A DNA stretch of 64,000 nt, taken from NCBI RefSeq assembly GCF_000010165.1, contig NC_012491.1:5642001-5706000 (forward strand), given 5' to 3'. Below are positions 33,632 through 41,764 of the stretch, piece by piece (the first letter of the stretch is position 1; every line of letters starts with the position of its first letter). The notes beneath the pieces were generated by a model. That model had not been told where the DNA came from. It did not search any database and was given only the letters and a program-made list of their open reading frames with translations. The stretch comes from Brevibacillus brevis NBRC 100599. Lineage in GTDB: Bacteria > Bacillota > Bacilli > Brevibacillales > Brevibacillaceae. A program made the translations under genes and the position numbers.

Positions 33632-34078
33632 TCAGCTCCTTGCCGTGCTCACAAATGGGAATTCTATCATCTGCAAGGTATAGTCAATATCGCCGCTACG
33701 ACCTACACCATGCTCAAAATTCGTAATAGCAACCGCCATGTTCAACGATTGAACCCCCTGCGAGTCAACGATGACCAGCCGTATCGGAATCCGCATCTTG
33801 CGCCACCGCTTAATTGTATTTACATACTCCATCCCCCACATGCTACGGTTTTGCAAGAATGGATAGTCTCGGATCGGGAAAAAGCTTTTGATATCGACGG
33901 ATTGAAGCCCTTCCAGCCCGATCAATAGTAATGACTGTTGCAGCCCGTCCACCTGCTCCGTACCCCAAGGAGACGGTACGTTGTACTCAGATGGAGGTAC
34001 GGGCAGTTGCAAGACCTCTGCATTGGTGTTAATCGACAAGAACACATTGATCAAGTCAACACCCCCTATGTGCTCCAC
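33632..34078 (-). CDS. XkdP-like tail protein (LysM-less)
   Basis: 148 residues. LPVPPSEYNVPSPWGTEQVDGLQQSLLLIGLEGLQSVDIKSFFP is the N-terminal XkdP pattern. The LysM domain found in B. subtilis XkdP is absent. It overlaps the tape measure 3' end by 13 bp and probably links the tail tip to the hub. Confidence 0.75.
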   Translation of the reverse strand: MEHIGGVDLINVFLSINTNAEVLQLPVPPSEYNVPSPWGTEQVDGLQQSLLLIGLEGLQSVDIKSFFPIRDYPFLQNRSMWGMEYVNTIKRWRKMRIPIRLVIVDSQGVQSLNMAVAITNFEHGVGRSGDIDYTLQMIEFPFVSTARS

Positions 34079-35883
34079 ATATGACGCTCAATTCGTCCCA
34101 GCAAGCTGTCTGCTAAATCTATCGGACTTAAATTATCGCGTAACGTCGCCTTTGTATTCTTGTCTGTTGCCTTGGTGTTATTAGCAAGCGCATTCGTGTT
34201 GGCCATCAATGCGCGTTCCATTTTTTCGCTACTCGCTTTGCGCTTGTCCAGTTGTTCCTTCCGAGCGCTGGCTATGTCGTCTTGCATACCTGTAAAGTTT
34301 TTGTCTCGCTTTGTCCTCTCTACTGCGAACTTAACTGGCGAGAAATACTCTGTATCGCCCATAGTTGGAGCTGCGGCAGATGATTTTACCGCACCGAAGT
34401 TGACAGCTATGGCTTCCATGCCTGCCATTTCTCGCATTGCATTCAAGGGGATAAGCATATCCCTTACGCCATTTTCTGTCAGTGTCACTAGACCATTCCA
34501 CATGACAGCAGCTCCATACTTGATCGCCTCGAATGCGAAGTTAAATCCGTTAATCAAGTAGTTCGCCGTGCCTATCACAACGTTTGTGCCTTCCTCAGTT
34601 CTAATCACAATGTAATCCCAAGTTGATGACAAAGTTTCCTTGATAACGTCCCAGTTATTCACTACTTCTTTGGATATGCCTATTAAGACCCCAAAAGGAC
34701 CGCCAAGTACAGCCGCCAGCCATTTCCCTTTTTCTCCAAGTTCATCCCACTTGTTCCACAGCCAAATTGAATACCCGACCAGTACACCCACACCCAATAT
34801 GATGAGCCCTATAGGGTTGGCGTACATGGCTGCATTTAAAGCTAGTTGTTTTATGGTCAGGACGCCCATCGCGATATGGAGCGCACCATAGGCGGATGCA
34901 ACACCGAATACAATTGGTTCGATCTTTGACCAGTTATCAATCACATAGGACGAGAAATCCACCACGTTCTTGGCTATCTTTTTCGTACCCTCGTAGACCT
35001 TCAATAACCTTCCAGAGAACTCGTCCGCCCATTTGGCCTCAGTGCCTTTTTCCATGAGTGCTTGGATGCCATACAAATCTTCCCTAATTGAAAGGAACAA
35101 AGGCTTGGTCAGGTCTGCTAGCATCTGTGTACCTGTTTCCTTGATGTTCTCCAGTGTATAGGTGAAGGTGCTTGACATTTCCTGCATGGAGCCCTTGAAT
35201 CGTCCTTGTAAGCCCTTGAACAAGAGGGGAATTGCCTTTTCCGCAAACAATTCTCCTCTCTCGCTCATCTTCATGACCTCAGCAGTCGATTTGCCCATCT
35301 CTTGTGCTAATATGCGCCAGGCTGGTACACCGCGTTCGGCCAATTGGTTTATCTCTTCCGCACTTACCTTGCCTTTTGATTGGATTTGACCAATAGCTAA
35401 GGCGATCCCCTTGAATTCGTCAACCGTACCTCCTGTTGCGGCTACTGCATCACCCAGCGTATACATAATGGGGATTAATCCCTCGCCTGCAAACCCCATG
35501 CCTAGCATGATTTTGGCGGCGTCCTGGAGCCCGGCAAAGTTAAACGGTGATATTGCTGCGAGCTTCTTCAAATCAAGAACCATATTTTTTGCTGCTGCTG
35601 CTGATCCGAGGAGGATATCAAAAGATTTCTCCGCGGTTTCTGCTCCTGCATTTGCCTTGATCCCTAATCCGATAGCCGCTGTACCCATAGCCGCTGTTGC
35701 CATTCCAACTACGGTAGCCGCATTTTTTGCGCCTGATTTAATCGAATCCCACGTCTGCTTACCCTGTCGTTCCAAGTCTTGAAGTGTTCGCCTGTATCTG
35801 ACGGTACCCGATCCTATCCGGTTCAGAATCGATGTTACTCCATCTCTGAGGCGCAAAATTAAGCTAACACTACCTGTTGACAC
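34066..35883 (-). CDS. Tail tape measure protein
   Basis: About 605 residues from GTG 35883 (GTGGTGAA SD; MSTGSVSLILRLRDGVTSIL). A start at 35916 would run through the hairpin stem and has no SD. TMP_2-like region KNAATVVGMATAAMGTAAIG, TAEKSFDILLGSAAAAKNM, LGDAVAATGGTVDEFKGIAL and EEINQLAERGVPAWRIL is followed by hydrophobic segments (ASAYGALHIAMGVLTIKQLAL, GLIILGVGVLVGYSIWLW) and a charged C-terminus. It sets tail length: about 600 residues predicts a tail near 90 nm by the usual ~0.15 nm per residue (inference). Confidence 0.9.
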   Translation of the reverse strand: MSTGSVSLILRLRDGVTSILNRIGSGTVRYRRTLQDLERQGKQTWDSIKSGAKNAATVVGMATAAMGTAAIGLGIKANAGAETAEKSFDILLGSAAAAKNMVLDLKKLAAISPFNFAGLQDAAKIMLGMGFAGEGLIPIMYTLGDAVAATGGTVDEFKGIALAIGQIQSKGKVSAEEINQLAERGVPAWRILAQEMGKSTAEVMKMSERGELFAEKAIPLLFKGLQGRFKGSMQEMSSTFTYTLENIKETGTQMLADLTKPLFLSIREDLYGIQALMEKGTEAKWADEFSGRLLKVYEGTKKIAKNVVDFSSYVIDNWSKIEPIVFGVASAYGALHIAMGVLTIKQLALNAAMYANPIGLIILGVGVLVGYSIWLWNKWDELGEKGKWLAAVLGGPFGVLIGISKEVVNNWDVIKETLSSTWDYIVIRTEEGTNVVIGTANYLINGFNFAFEAIKYGAAVMWNGLVTLTENGVRDMLIPLNAMREMAGMEAIAVNFGAVKSSAAAPTMGDTEYFSPVKFAVERTKRDKNFTGMQDDIASARKEQLDKRKASSEKMERALMANTNALANNTKATDKNTKATLRDNLSPIDLADSLLGRIERHMWST

Positions 35884-35906
35884 TTCACCACCCGCTTTCA
35901 ACGCAA

Positions 35907-35930
35907 ATAGGCGCACAAGCGTGCGCCTAT
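35907..35930 (-). other. Perfect hairpin between tail chaperone and tape measure genes
   Basis: ATAGGCGCAC (35907-35916), 4-nt loop, GTGCGCCTAT (35921-35930), with no T run. It starts one base after the frameshifted chaperone stop and ends before the tape measure start. It may stabilise or process the mRNA rather than terminate it. Confidence 0.55.
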
Positions 35931-36460
35931 CTACATACTCTGTTCTTTCAGTGCCACGACCATAGACTGTAACATCAACCTTTTGGTTACAAAATCGACG
36001 TTAAGCAGATATTCGGCCGTGAATCCTTTTTGCAAGTAGTGGTGGAGAAAATAGAAATCTTCGTCACCACTACTAATTAGTTTTTTATTTCATCGTCCAC
36101 CATTCGCACGCTTCCTGCGAATCCAGACAGTTTTAGAGCATGTCCGCTAATAGCTGCAATCTCACCTGCGCGGAAAAGCATTTCAACAATATCTGTCGGC
36201 TCAACACAACCGTACTCCTTCTGTAAATCGGGGTCTTTTAGATTGGGTGTGATAACACAATGGTACGCTGCAAACTGATCGGCTTTCATCGTGTCATCTT
36301 GAGCCATCGCAAGCGTTTCAACGGCAATCTCTCTAGGTGGTTCTTGAATAATAATTTCCCCATCGAGCGAATCGACAAAAAGTTTGAGTGTTTTTAACTG
36401 GCGGTTTTTAATCTGGTCTTTGCGCGAAAGTAAATCTTTTACAGTAAGTGTTTTTCCCAT
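35931..36460 (-). CDS. Tail assembly chaperone, long form made by -1 ribosomal frameshift
   Basis: The slippery heptamer A AAA AAC (36086-36080 on the minus strand) occurs in the right phase directly before the zero-frame stop. Slipping back one base continues as LISSGDEDFYFLHHYLQKGF and on to ALKEQSM before TAG at 35931-35933, adding about 48 residues. Lambda gpG/gpGT and many Bacillus phages use the same trick at this place, between tube and tape measure genes. Confidence 0.85.
36077..36460 (-). CDS. Tail assembly chaperone, short form (PBSX XkdN-like)
   Basis: 127 residues from ATG 36460 (MGKTLTVKDLLSRKDQIKNRQ; SD GGAGG). LDGEIIIQEPPREIAVETLAMAQDD and VEMLFRAGEIAAISGHALKLSGF are XkdN-like. 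It ends at TAA 36077-36079, right after the slippery heptamer. Confidence 0.88.
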   Translation of the reverse strand: MGKTLTVKDLLSRKDQIKNRQLKTLKLFVDSLDGEIIIQEPPREIAVETLAMAQDDTMKADQFAAYHCVITPNLKDPDLQKEYGCVEPTDIVEMLFRAGEIAAISGHALKLSGFAGSVRMVDDEIKN

Positions 36461-36484
36461 TTTATCCTCCATTTTTATCAGGTA

Positions 36485-36919
36485 TTAACCTGGAATCATA
36501 TCTAACATTTCATAATCGCTAAATCTAAACGGGATGTCTTCGGAGCCAACTGTTTTTTGTGCAAATTTCAGCAGCATGAACTCTGAAAAGGTTGTGTCAT
36601 ATAGCGCAACACGTTCAGCCCCGTGTGCTTCTGGATCAGCGACTTTACCTACTATGCTAGACCTCGGGTAGATGCCTTTTCTCACATTTGCCGCCATTTT
36701 CCGTTGTACACGAGAATAGATTTTCTTAATCTTCATAGTGCCTTCCCCGGACCAGCCAAGACCTTTCTGAAAGGTGCCAGGCTCATTCGCAAAATTGAGC
36801 TCTTCGTATGCGATGGTTATTTTTGCCTCAAACTCGTCTACTTCCATCCACAATTCGCCGTCCACCCATATACGTCCATATGTTCCGTTAATGACACGAC
36901 TTGCATCTGGCCTCTTCAT
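36485..36919 (-). CDS. xkdM: Tail tube/core protein (PBSX XkdM)
   Basis: 144 residues. DASRVINGTYGRIWVDGELWMEVDEFEAKIT, KGLGWSGEGTMKIKKIYSR and the ending PFRFSDYEMLDMIPG match XkdM, the inner tube of the contractile tail. It lies 19 bp downstream of the sheath gene. Confidence 0.93.
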   Translation of the reverse strand: MKRPDASRVINGTYGRIWVDGELWMEVDEFEAKITIAYEELNFANEPGTFQKGLGWSGEGTMKIKKIYSRVQRKMAANVRKGIYPRSSIVGKVADPEAHGAERVALYDTTFSEFMLLKFAQKTVGSEDIPFRFSDYEMLDMIPG

Positions 36920-36938
36920 ATGCTGTCACCCTCCTTCC

Positions 36939-37997
36939 TTAAACAGAGATTTTCATTTTCAGGTCTTCTACAGCATCCACAAATTTCACATTGTCGCCCA
37001 TCAGAAACACCTTTGACTCAAAGGTTCTCTCCTTGACCTTTTGATCGTCCCAGGTGCTTGTGTCTTTCCCGATGCTTTCCCATGCTTGCCGCTGTGAATC
37101 AACATCGACACCAACAGCATTGTCTGCGGCAGGGTCGAGTATAGTCCCTCTCAGCCCGCGAAGATATGAGTTAGTCGCGATGATAAACAGCACTTGGTTA
37201 TCGTAACTGTTATTGACTTTGCCGACGTATTCATCGTTGAAGGTGCGTGTAATGTCCTCTTTGACCAGATCGTGACCTTCAATGATCTTGATTTTTTTGA
37301 AATCCGCTTTTTTATCGGTTGAAAGGGTAGTCAAGGAATTTACTCCACGGGCGATTTTTATTTTGTCGCCATCATTGATCAGAATAAGCTTTCCTTTGTC
37401 AATATCATCGTCAGGAGTTTCACTTTCGGTGATTGCCTCTACTTCCGGCAATACGAAAAAGGTAGAACTCCGAGTCAGTGGCAACCCGGCTAGAATCCCA
37501 GCGATGCGGGCTGTGTATTGAGAAGCCGTGTACGTATTTGAACCAACTTTGATACCCTCGGTCGTGAAATTAATGATGCCTTCGTGATCGGCAGCAACGT
37601 TTGGCAGCACTGCTTTAAACGTTTTTTTGTTAACTTCGCGCCACGTTTTTATCTGTGTGGCTATGGTAGTTGAATCCGCTGCTGCAATATCAGGAATAGC
37701 TAGATAGTTCCACCGTTTGCTTGCCAGACGGTTAAGTGCATCGTTGTAGTCGGTCGCGGCAGCAGCAATCCGTTCCACGATTACTTTCGACGGTGCGCCT
37801 AAAAAGGCATCCTTGATGTATTGTAAGTTTTTTGCAGTCCAATCGCTGGGCTTTACATCGGAAATATTCTTGTACTCTATCGTATCAAACGATCCTGTCC
37901 CATCTTTCAGTATGAGTGACACGATACCGCGCTGGCTTCGCTGAATAGCGGAAACGGCCAGTGACGAAAAAATGATCGATATTTCTGGCAACCCCAC
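36939..37997 (-). CDS. xkdK: Tail sheath protein (PBSX XkdK)
   Basis: 352 residues. GLPEISIIFSSLAVSAIQRSQRGIVSLILKD, WNYLAIPDIAAADSTTIATQIKTWREV and KIKIARGVNSLTTLSTDKKADFKKIKIIE are sheath signatures of the XkdK family. Its presence makes the phage a myovirus. Confidence 0.93.
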   Translation of the reverse strand: MGLPEISIIFSSLAVSAIQRSQRGIVSLILKDGTGSFDTIEYKNISDVKPSDWTAKNLQYIKDAFLGAPSKVIVERIAAAATDYNDALNRLASKRWNYLAIPDIAAADSTTIATQIKTWREVNKKTFKAVLPNVAADHEGIINFTTEGIKVGSNTYTASQYTARIAGILAGLPLTRSSTFFVLPEVEAITESETPDDDIDKGKLILINDGDKIKIARGVNSLTTLSTDKKADFKKIKIIEGHDLVKEDITRTFNDEYVGKVNNSYDNQVLFIIATNSYLRGLRGTILDPAADNAVGVDVDSQRQAWESIGKDTSTWDDQKVKERTFESKVFLMGDNVKFVDAVEDLKMKISV

Positions 37998-38009
37998 GGC
38001 GTCTACCTC

Positions 38010-38438
38010 CTATAATCGTTGTAGTATTTTCTGATATTCTTGTTGCAATATAGATGGATAAACTCGATTGATTTCTTGCCTCGCCTTGTCAAAAACATGA
38101 AAGCCGAGCACGAAACTAACCTCTTGTTTATTTGGTTCAGGACCTACCATCCTGTGGCCATGCTCGATCAGGTGGGCGTGTCTGCTCTTACTGTACGCTC
38201 TGATCTTATACTCGCCTGTAGTCCGGTCCACCCACGCTTTTCCCCGTTTTATGGACGCAAAGTATTCGCCAGTATCTTCAACTACAGATTGCTTGGCCCT
38301 TTTGAGTACCATCTTCCGCGCAACCCCACCAGCATTTCGCATCATGCGCTTGGCTTCGTTGGGAAAGTGACGCTCCAGGTCACGTATATTGCTGAGAAAG
38401 TCATCCAGACCTGTCCAATCAACGTCAAAGCTACTCAT
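38010..38438 (-). CDS. HK97 gp10-like tail completion protein (PBSX XkdI-like)
   Basis: 142 residues. LERHFPNEAKRMMRNAGGVARKMVLKRAKQSVVEDTGEYFASIKRGKAW and HAHLIEHGHRMVG fit the gp10 family. Joins head-tail connector to the tail. Confidence 0.85.
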   Translation of the reverse strand: MSSFDVDWTGLDDFLSNIRDLERHFPNEAKRMMRNAGGVARKMVLKRAKQSVVEDTGEYFASIKRGKAWVDRTTGEYKIRAYSKSRHAHLIEHGHRMVGPEPNKQEVSFVLGFHVFDKARQEINRVYPSILQQEYQKILQRL

Positions 38439-38874
38439 GACTTATGCTCAACTCCTGCATTTTCGCTGTATTATCATCATCCATTGGATCTTCTGAAGCA
38501 TCGTCGTGAAAAGAGAAATCAAAATCGAAATGCAATACGCCATCAATGATATTTGACCTTGCATTGCTTATCGTAATCGTCCTATCTTCAACTGCGAAAT
38601 TGAGCCCAAACAACACATCCAACTTGTCTTGGACGTCATATGCTTCTTCCTTGTAAACGTAACGATCAGATGGGAAAAAGAGAATGCGACATGTCATCTC
38701 TCGATAGGTGGAAAACATAGTCGAGTCATTTACCCCTGTTTCCAGCATTGTGAAAAATGACGGTCTGGAAAATCCCTCTTTTACATCAGTACTGTGGATT
38801 TTTACCTTCGGGAATGCGGCCTTGATCTTATTCGTGATCGCCCCGTTTATCTGAGCTCGCGTTAACCTACTCAT
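38431..38874 (-). CDS. Tail terminator-like protein (PBSX XkdJ-like)
   Basis: 147 residues, MSRLTRAQINGAITNKIKAAFPKVKIHSTDVKEGFSRPSFFTMLE, with SDRYVYKEEAYDVQDKLDVLF; this matches the XkdJ/DUF6838 type proteins in the tail terminator position. Overlaps both neighbours by 4-8 bp. Confidence 0.72.
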   Translation of the reverse strand: MSRLTRAQINGAITNKIKAAFPKVKIHSTDVKEGFSRPSFFTMLETGVNDSTMFSTYREMTCRILFFPSDRYVYKEEAYDVQDKLDVLFGLNFAVEDRTITISNARSNIIDGVLHFDFDFSFHDDASEDPMDDDNTAKMQELSISHE

Positions 38875-39488
38875 GGAATCACCCTTTCAAGCTGTAAAAC
38901 AAGCGTTTCATGTCGGTTGAACGGGTCCTCAATAAAACGGATGTCATAACGTTGTCCCTCGATCTTCACAAACATATCCGCTGTGATACCTGGGCGATAT
39001 TGAATCGTGACTGTTGCATTGTTCGATGTCTCAATGGTGTTGCTGACATTTCGCTCCGCACCGCCTTTAAATTCGACCTGTGCAGGCAGGGAATACAGAA
39101 GCTCTGGCTTTGGAATTAGCTCGTACATGCTATTCTCAACGAATGTGTTTTTCCAAATTTCAATCTTGTCTCGAAGTCGTGCCAAGTTCGTCTGTACATC
39201 GTCATAGGCTTGGCAAACCAGTTCGATCAATTCATCTCCTTTGCTGTATGTCCTCAAGATCAGATAGTCTTTTCCGTTGTGTCTAAGCTTTTGCTCGTTT
39301 TCGTATTCAAAGGAATGGATCTCAAATACCACTGTTGGCTTGAGGTTATTAGCAATGGCCTGATAGAACTCAGTTCGTGACACAGACTTTTGATTGGCAT
39401 ACACGCTACGGGTTGTTTCGGAAACACTGGCTGTCGCACCATTCGATTGCAAGACGGTAATCAGCTCTACAAGTTCATCCCACGTCAT
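38871..39488 (-). CDS. Fused double head-closure/head-tail joining protein
   Basis: 205 residues. The N-terminal half (MTWDELVELITVLQ, SVYANQKSVSRTEFYQAIANNL, FEYENEQKLRHNGKDYLILRTY) is a complete SPP1 gp16-like head closure domain. From residue ~103 a second domain of the same superfamily (LRDKIEIWKNTFVENS, GITADMFVKIEGQRYDIRFIEDPFNRHETL) follows. These are usually separate ~100-residue proteins; here they share one ORF. Confidence 0.72.
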   Translation of the reverse strand: MTWDELVELITVLQSNGATASVSETTRSVYANQKSVSRTEFYQAIANNLKPTVVFEIHSFEYENEQKLRHNGKDYLILRTYSKGDELIELVCQAYDDVQTNLARLRDKIEIWKNTFVENSMYELIPKPELLYSLPAQVEFKGGAERNVSNTIETSNNATVTIQYRPGITADMFVKIEGQRYDIRFIEDPFNRHETLVLQLERVIP

Positions 39489-39760
39489 TTGCTCCCTCCA
39501 GCATGAATCATCAAGTTGTGGAGCCTGAACTGGAGATGTCTTGGCATGGCCTCTTTGCTATCCCGGCTCTGATATCGCCATGTGGCATAGTCACAAACAA
39601 AAAGAAGATGATTGGGGTTGGTTCCAACCAGCACCACCCCTTTTTCATCTTCTAGCTCTGTTATGACACCTTTGACAATCGCTGTGAGGTAAGAATCGCG
39701 GACAGCAGTTCGAATGCCTAGACGCTCTTTCACAAGCCCTACGGCTGTTTCTACGTCCAT
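39485..39760 (-). CDS. Head-tail connector protein (gp6/gp15-like)
   Basis: 91 residues. MDVETAVGLVKERLGIRTAVRDSYLTAIVKGVITELEDEKGV and NHLLFVCDYATWRYQSRDSKEAMPRHLQFRLHNLMI are the phage_connect/gp6 pattern. Overlaps the head-closure gene by 4 bp. Confidence 0.85.
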   Translation of the reverse strand: MDVETAVGLVKERLGIRTAVRDSYLTAIVKGVITELEDEKGVVLVGTNPNHLLFVCDYATWRYQSRDSKEAMPRHLQFRLHNLMIHAGGSK

Positions 39761-39891
39761 CCCAACGCCCCCTTGATGGCCGTGATTATTTCAGCTTTCA
39801 GCATAGTAGACGACACGCCTTCAATGCCATGTTCCGAAGCAAACTGTAGCAATTCGCTTTTGGTCATAGCATCTAAGTCAGGCTGCGTCAC
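39751..39891 (-). CDS. Small HeH/LEM-type helical protein after the capsid gene
   Basis: From GTG 39891 a 46-residue product reads MTQPDLDAMTKSELLQFASE and GIEGVSSTMLKAEIITAIKG, a helix-extended-loop-helix nucleic-acid-binding motif common just after HK97 capsid genes. No SD is visible before the GTG, so the start (or translation by coupling from the capsid gene) is uncertain. It overlaps the connector start by 10 bp. Confidence 0.6.
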   Translation of the reverse strand: MTQPDLDAMTKSELLQFASEHGIEGVSSTMLKAEIITAIKGALGWT

Positions 39892-39908
39892 GGGGCTGCT
39901 GAAAGCTG

Positions 39909-41189
39909 TTACGGGTTTGTTGGTGCGGCAATATCCACAAGGACGAACGATTCCGGTTTAACAGGTTTCCCGTCATATCGACCAACGCCCCGAATCGCCG
40001 TTTGGTCCTCGCGGAATTTGTAGTGGGCTGACATATCGACACGTGTACCCTCACGTTCGATAAGGGTGTACTTGTCAAACACACCAAATAGAATTTTATC
40101 CTTTGGCAAATAGTTATTAAACACAACTCGCAAACCAAGGAAATTCGGTTGAGACAAGTTAGGCAGCATCACAACGTCTTTCCCTTCTGAATTTACATGC
40201 AAGGAGAGGACAGCCAATTTTGCGTAGTATGTTTGGCGATGAACGACTGCAACGATCTCTCCAGATGCATCCTCGCCCGTGTCAATTAAACCAAGTAGAG
40301 GAACCAGTTCCTGATACTTAGCTGAAGCTGACTTCTTGTTTGCTGCCGGAATTGCTGGCAAAATTCCCTCTGGCTGTTTACCTGCATTACCAGTTCCAGT
40401 CAAGATAGCCTTGTCCAAGGCTTTTGCAATCGAACGTGCGATCCGCTTCGTCAAATAATCGTCAAGGTTGATAATACTGTCTTCCAGCAGTGAATTGTCG
40501 ATGTAAACAACTCGCCCAACCTTAAAACCATCGAACTGAACGGCAGTCAAAGCTGAATCATCATTTTCTGGCAATGCTCCCCGTTGTTCAAGCCATGTAG
40601 CCTCGGCAGTGTCCACATCAAGAATGAGTTTGACTCGTCCACCCGCTGTGATTTTATCCACCAAAGGATAAAGCGTTGTAAAATCACCGATGCGATCGCG
40701 AATCCGGTTAACGACAATATCCGGAATAACCAGCTCGGCTCCTGCTTCACCTGGAGGAAGAACGTTGCCGTTGGCTCGGGATTGCAAACGCGAACGGAGC
40801 TCACCGTAAAAGTCCTCTACTTCTCGTGTGAAATATTCCTGATTGATTGCTCTTTTGCCCATTTCCTTTCCACCTCTTTCATTGTCATTCTGCTTGCTGC
40901 GAGATTCGTTACTCGGTGCCTTGCTGTTCAACTGGTCCAGCTCGCCTTCTAGTTCAGCAATCTCGCCCTCCAGCTTTGATTTCTTTTCAGCTAGGTCTGC
41001 CTTCTCGGCATCCAGTTTGCCTACCTCTTCTTCCACTGCTGCGATCTCCTCGTCTGTGTTCGCCTCATCAATTGCAACCTCCAGCTCAGCGGACCGCGTA
41101 TTAAAGGCTTCTTCCTGTGAAAGCAATTCGGTCAGTGCCGCCTTCCGCTGTTCGATCTTTTTACCCAGCATCAGTTGTCTAAGAGCCAT
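39909..41189 (-). CDS. HK97-fold major capsid protein with N-terminal scaffold
   Basis: 426 residues. Residues 1-110 are a charged coiled coil (delta domain, acts as scaffold). The mature part shows EAGAELVIPDIVVNRIRDRIG, LDVDTAEATWLEQRGALPENDD, FKVGRVVYIDNSLLEDSIINLDDYLTKRIARSIAKALDKAILTGTG and LIEREGTRVDMSAHYKFREDQTAIRGVGRYDG. The scaffold is presumably removed by the protease encoded next to it, whose gene it overlaps by 19 bp. Confidence 0.95.
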   Translation of the reverse strand: MALRQLMLGKKIEQRKAALTELLSQEEAFNTRSAELEVAIDEANTDEEIAAVEEEVGKLDAEKADLAEKKSKLEGEIAELEGELDQLNSKAPSNESRSKQNDNERGGKEMGKRAINQEYFTREVEDFYGELRSRLQSRANGNVLPPGEAGAELVIPDIVVNRIRDRIGDFTTLYPLVDKITAGGRVKLILDVDTAEATWLEQRGALPENDDSALTAVQFDGFKVGRVVYIDNSLLEDSIINLDDYLTKRIARSIAKALDKAILTGTGNAGKQPEGILPAIPAANKKSASAKYQELVPLLGLIDTGEDASGEIVAVVHRQTYYAKLAVLSLHVNSEGKDVVMLPNLSQPNFLGLRVVFNNYLPKDKILFGVFDKYTLIEREGTRVDMSAHYKFREDQTAIRGVGRYDGKPVKPESFVLVDIAAPTNP

Positions 41190-41764
41190 GTCCTTTTCAA
41201 CCTCTCTTTCAATTGGTGTTTGCGCTGCTGCATCTGCCGTTCTCGATGTTGTGTGACCTCTGCCTTTCGTGCCTGCACGCCAGTATCCTCATAAGCCGGA
41301 AATGTACAAACGGAAACTTCATGAAGATCGATCTCTTTGATTGTCCACTTCACCGTTCCGTCATCCCGCCAGTCCGCTTCCTCTCGTACAATGTTGAAGC
41401 CAAAGCTACACTGGTCCACGTCGCCACGCTTCACACGCTCGTATAGGTTCACGGCATCACTGTCGTTCGGGTTGATCTTGACTCGGCCCCATAGCCCATG
41501 GCTGTCTACCCTGAGTTCCAGTGTCCCTGACTTATTTCGTCCTAGGACAAACATCGTGTCATGGTTAATAAGTGCTCGAATGTCATTTCCGAGTGTTTTA
41601 TCGAAAGCCCCTGGCTCGATTTCCTCGAATGCTCCCGGCCATAACTCCGTTTGGCGATTGAATACGGCAAAATAGCCTTCGATGATCATTTCTTGACTAT
41701 CCGGTTCTGCCCGCGTCTTGAGTTCTGTAAGCAAGCTACGAGTTTGCTTCAATTCCCTACTCAT
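41171..41764 (-). CDS. HK97-type prohead protease
   Basis: 197 residues. IIEGYFAVFNRQTELWPGAFEEIEPGAFDKTL, the catalytic-His segment ALINHDTMFVLGR and the Ser segment DQCSFGFNI are S78 family signatures. It matures the capsid by removing the scaffold domain. Confidence 0.93.
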   Translation of the reverse strand: MSRELKQTRSLLTELKTRAEPDSQEMIIEGYFAVFNRQTELWPGAFEEIEPGAFDKTLGNDIRALINHDTMFVLGRNKSGTLELRVDSHGLWGRVKINPNDSDAVNLYERVKRGDVDQCSFGFNIVREEADWRDDGTVKWTIKEIDLHEVSVCTFPAYEDTGVQARKAEVTQHRERQMQQRKHQLKERLKRTWLLDN

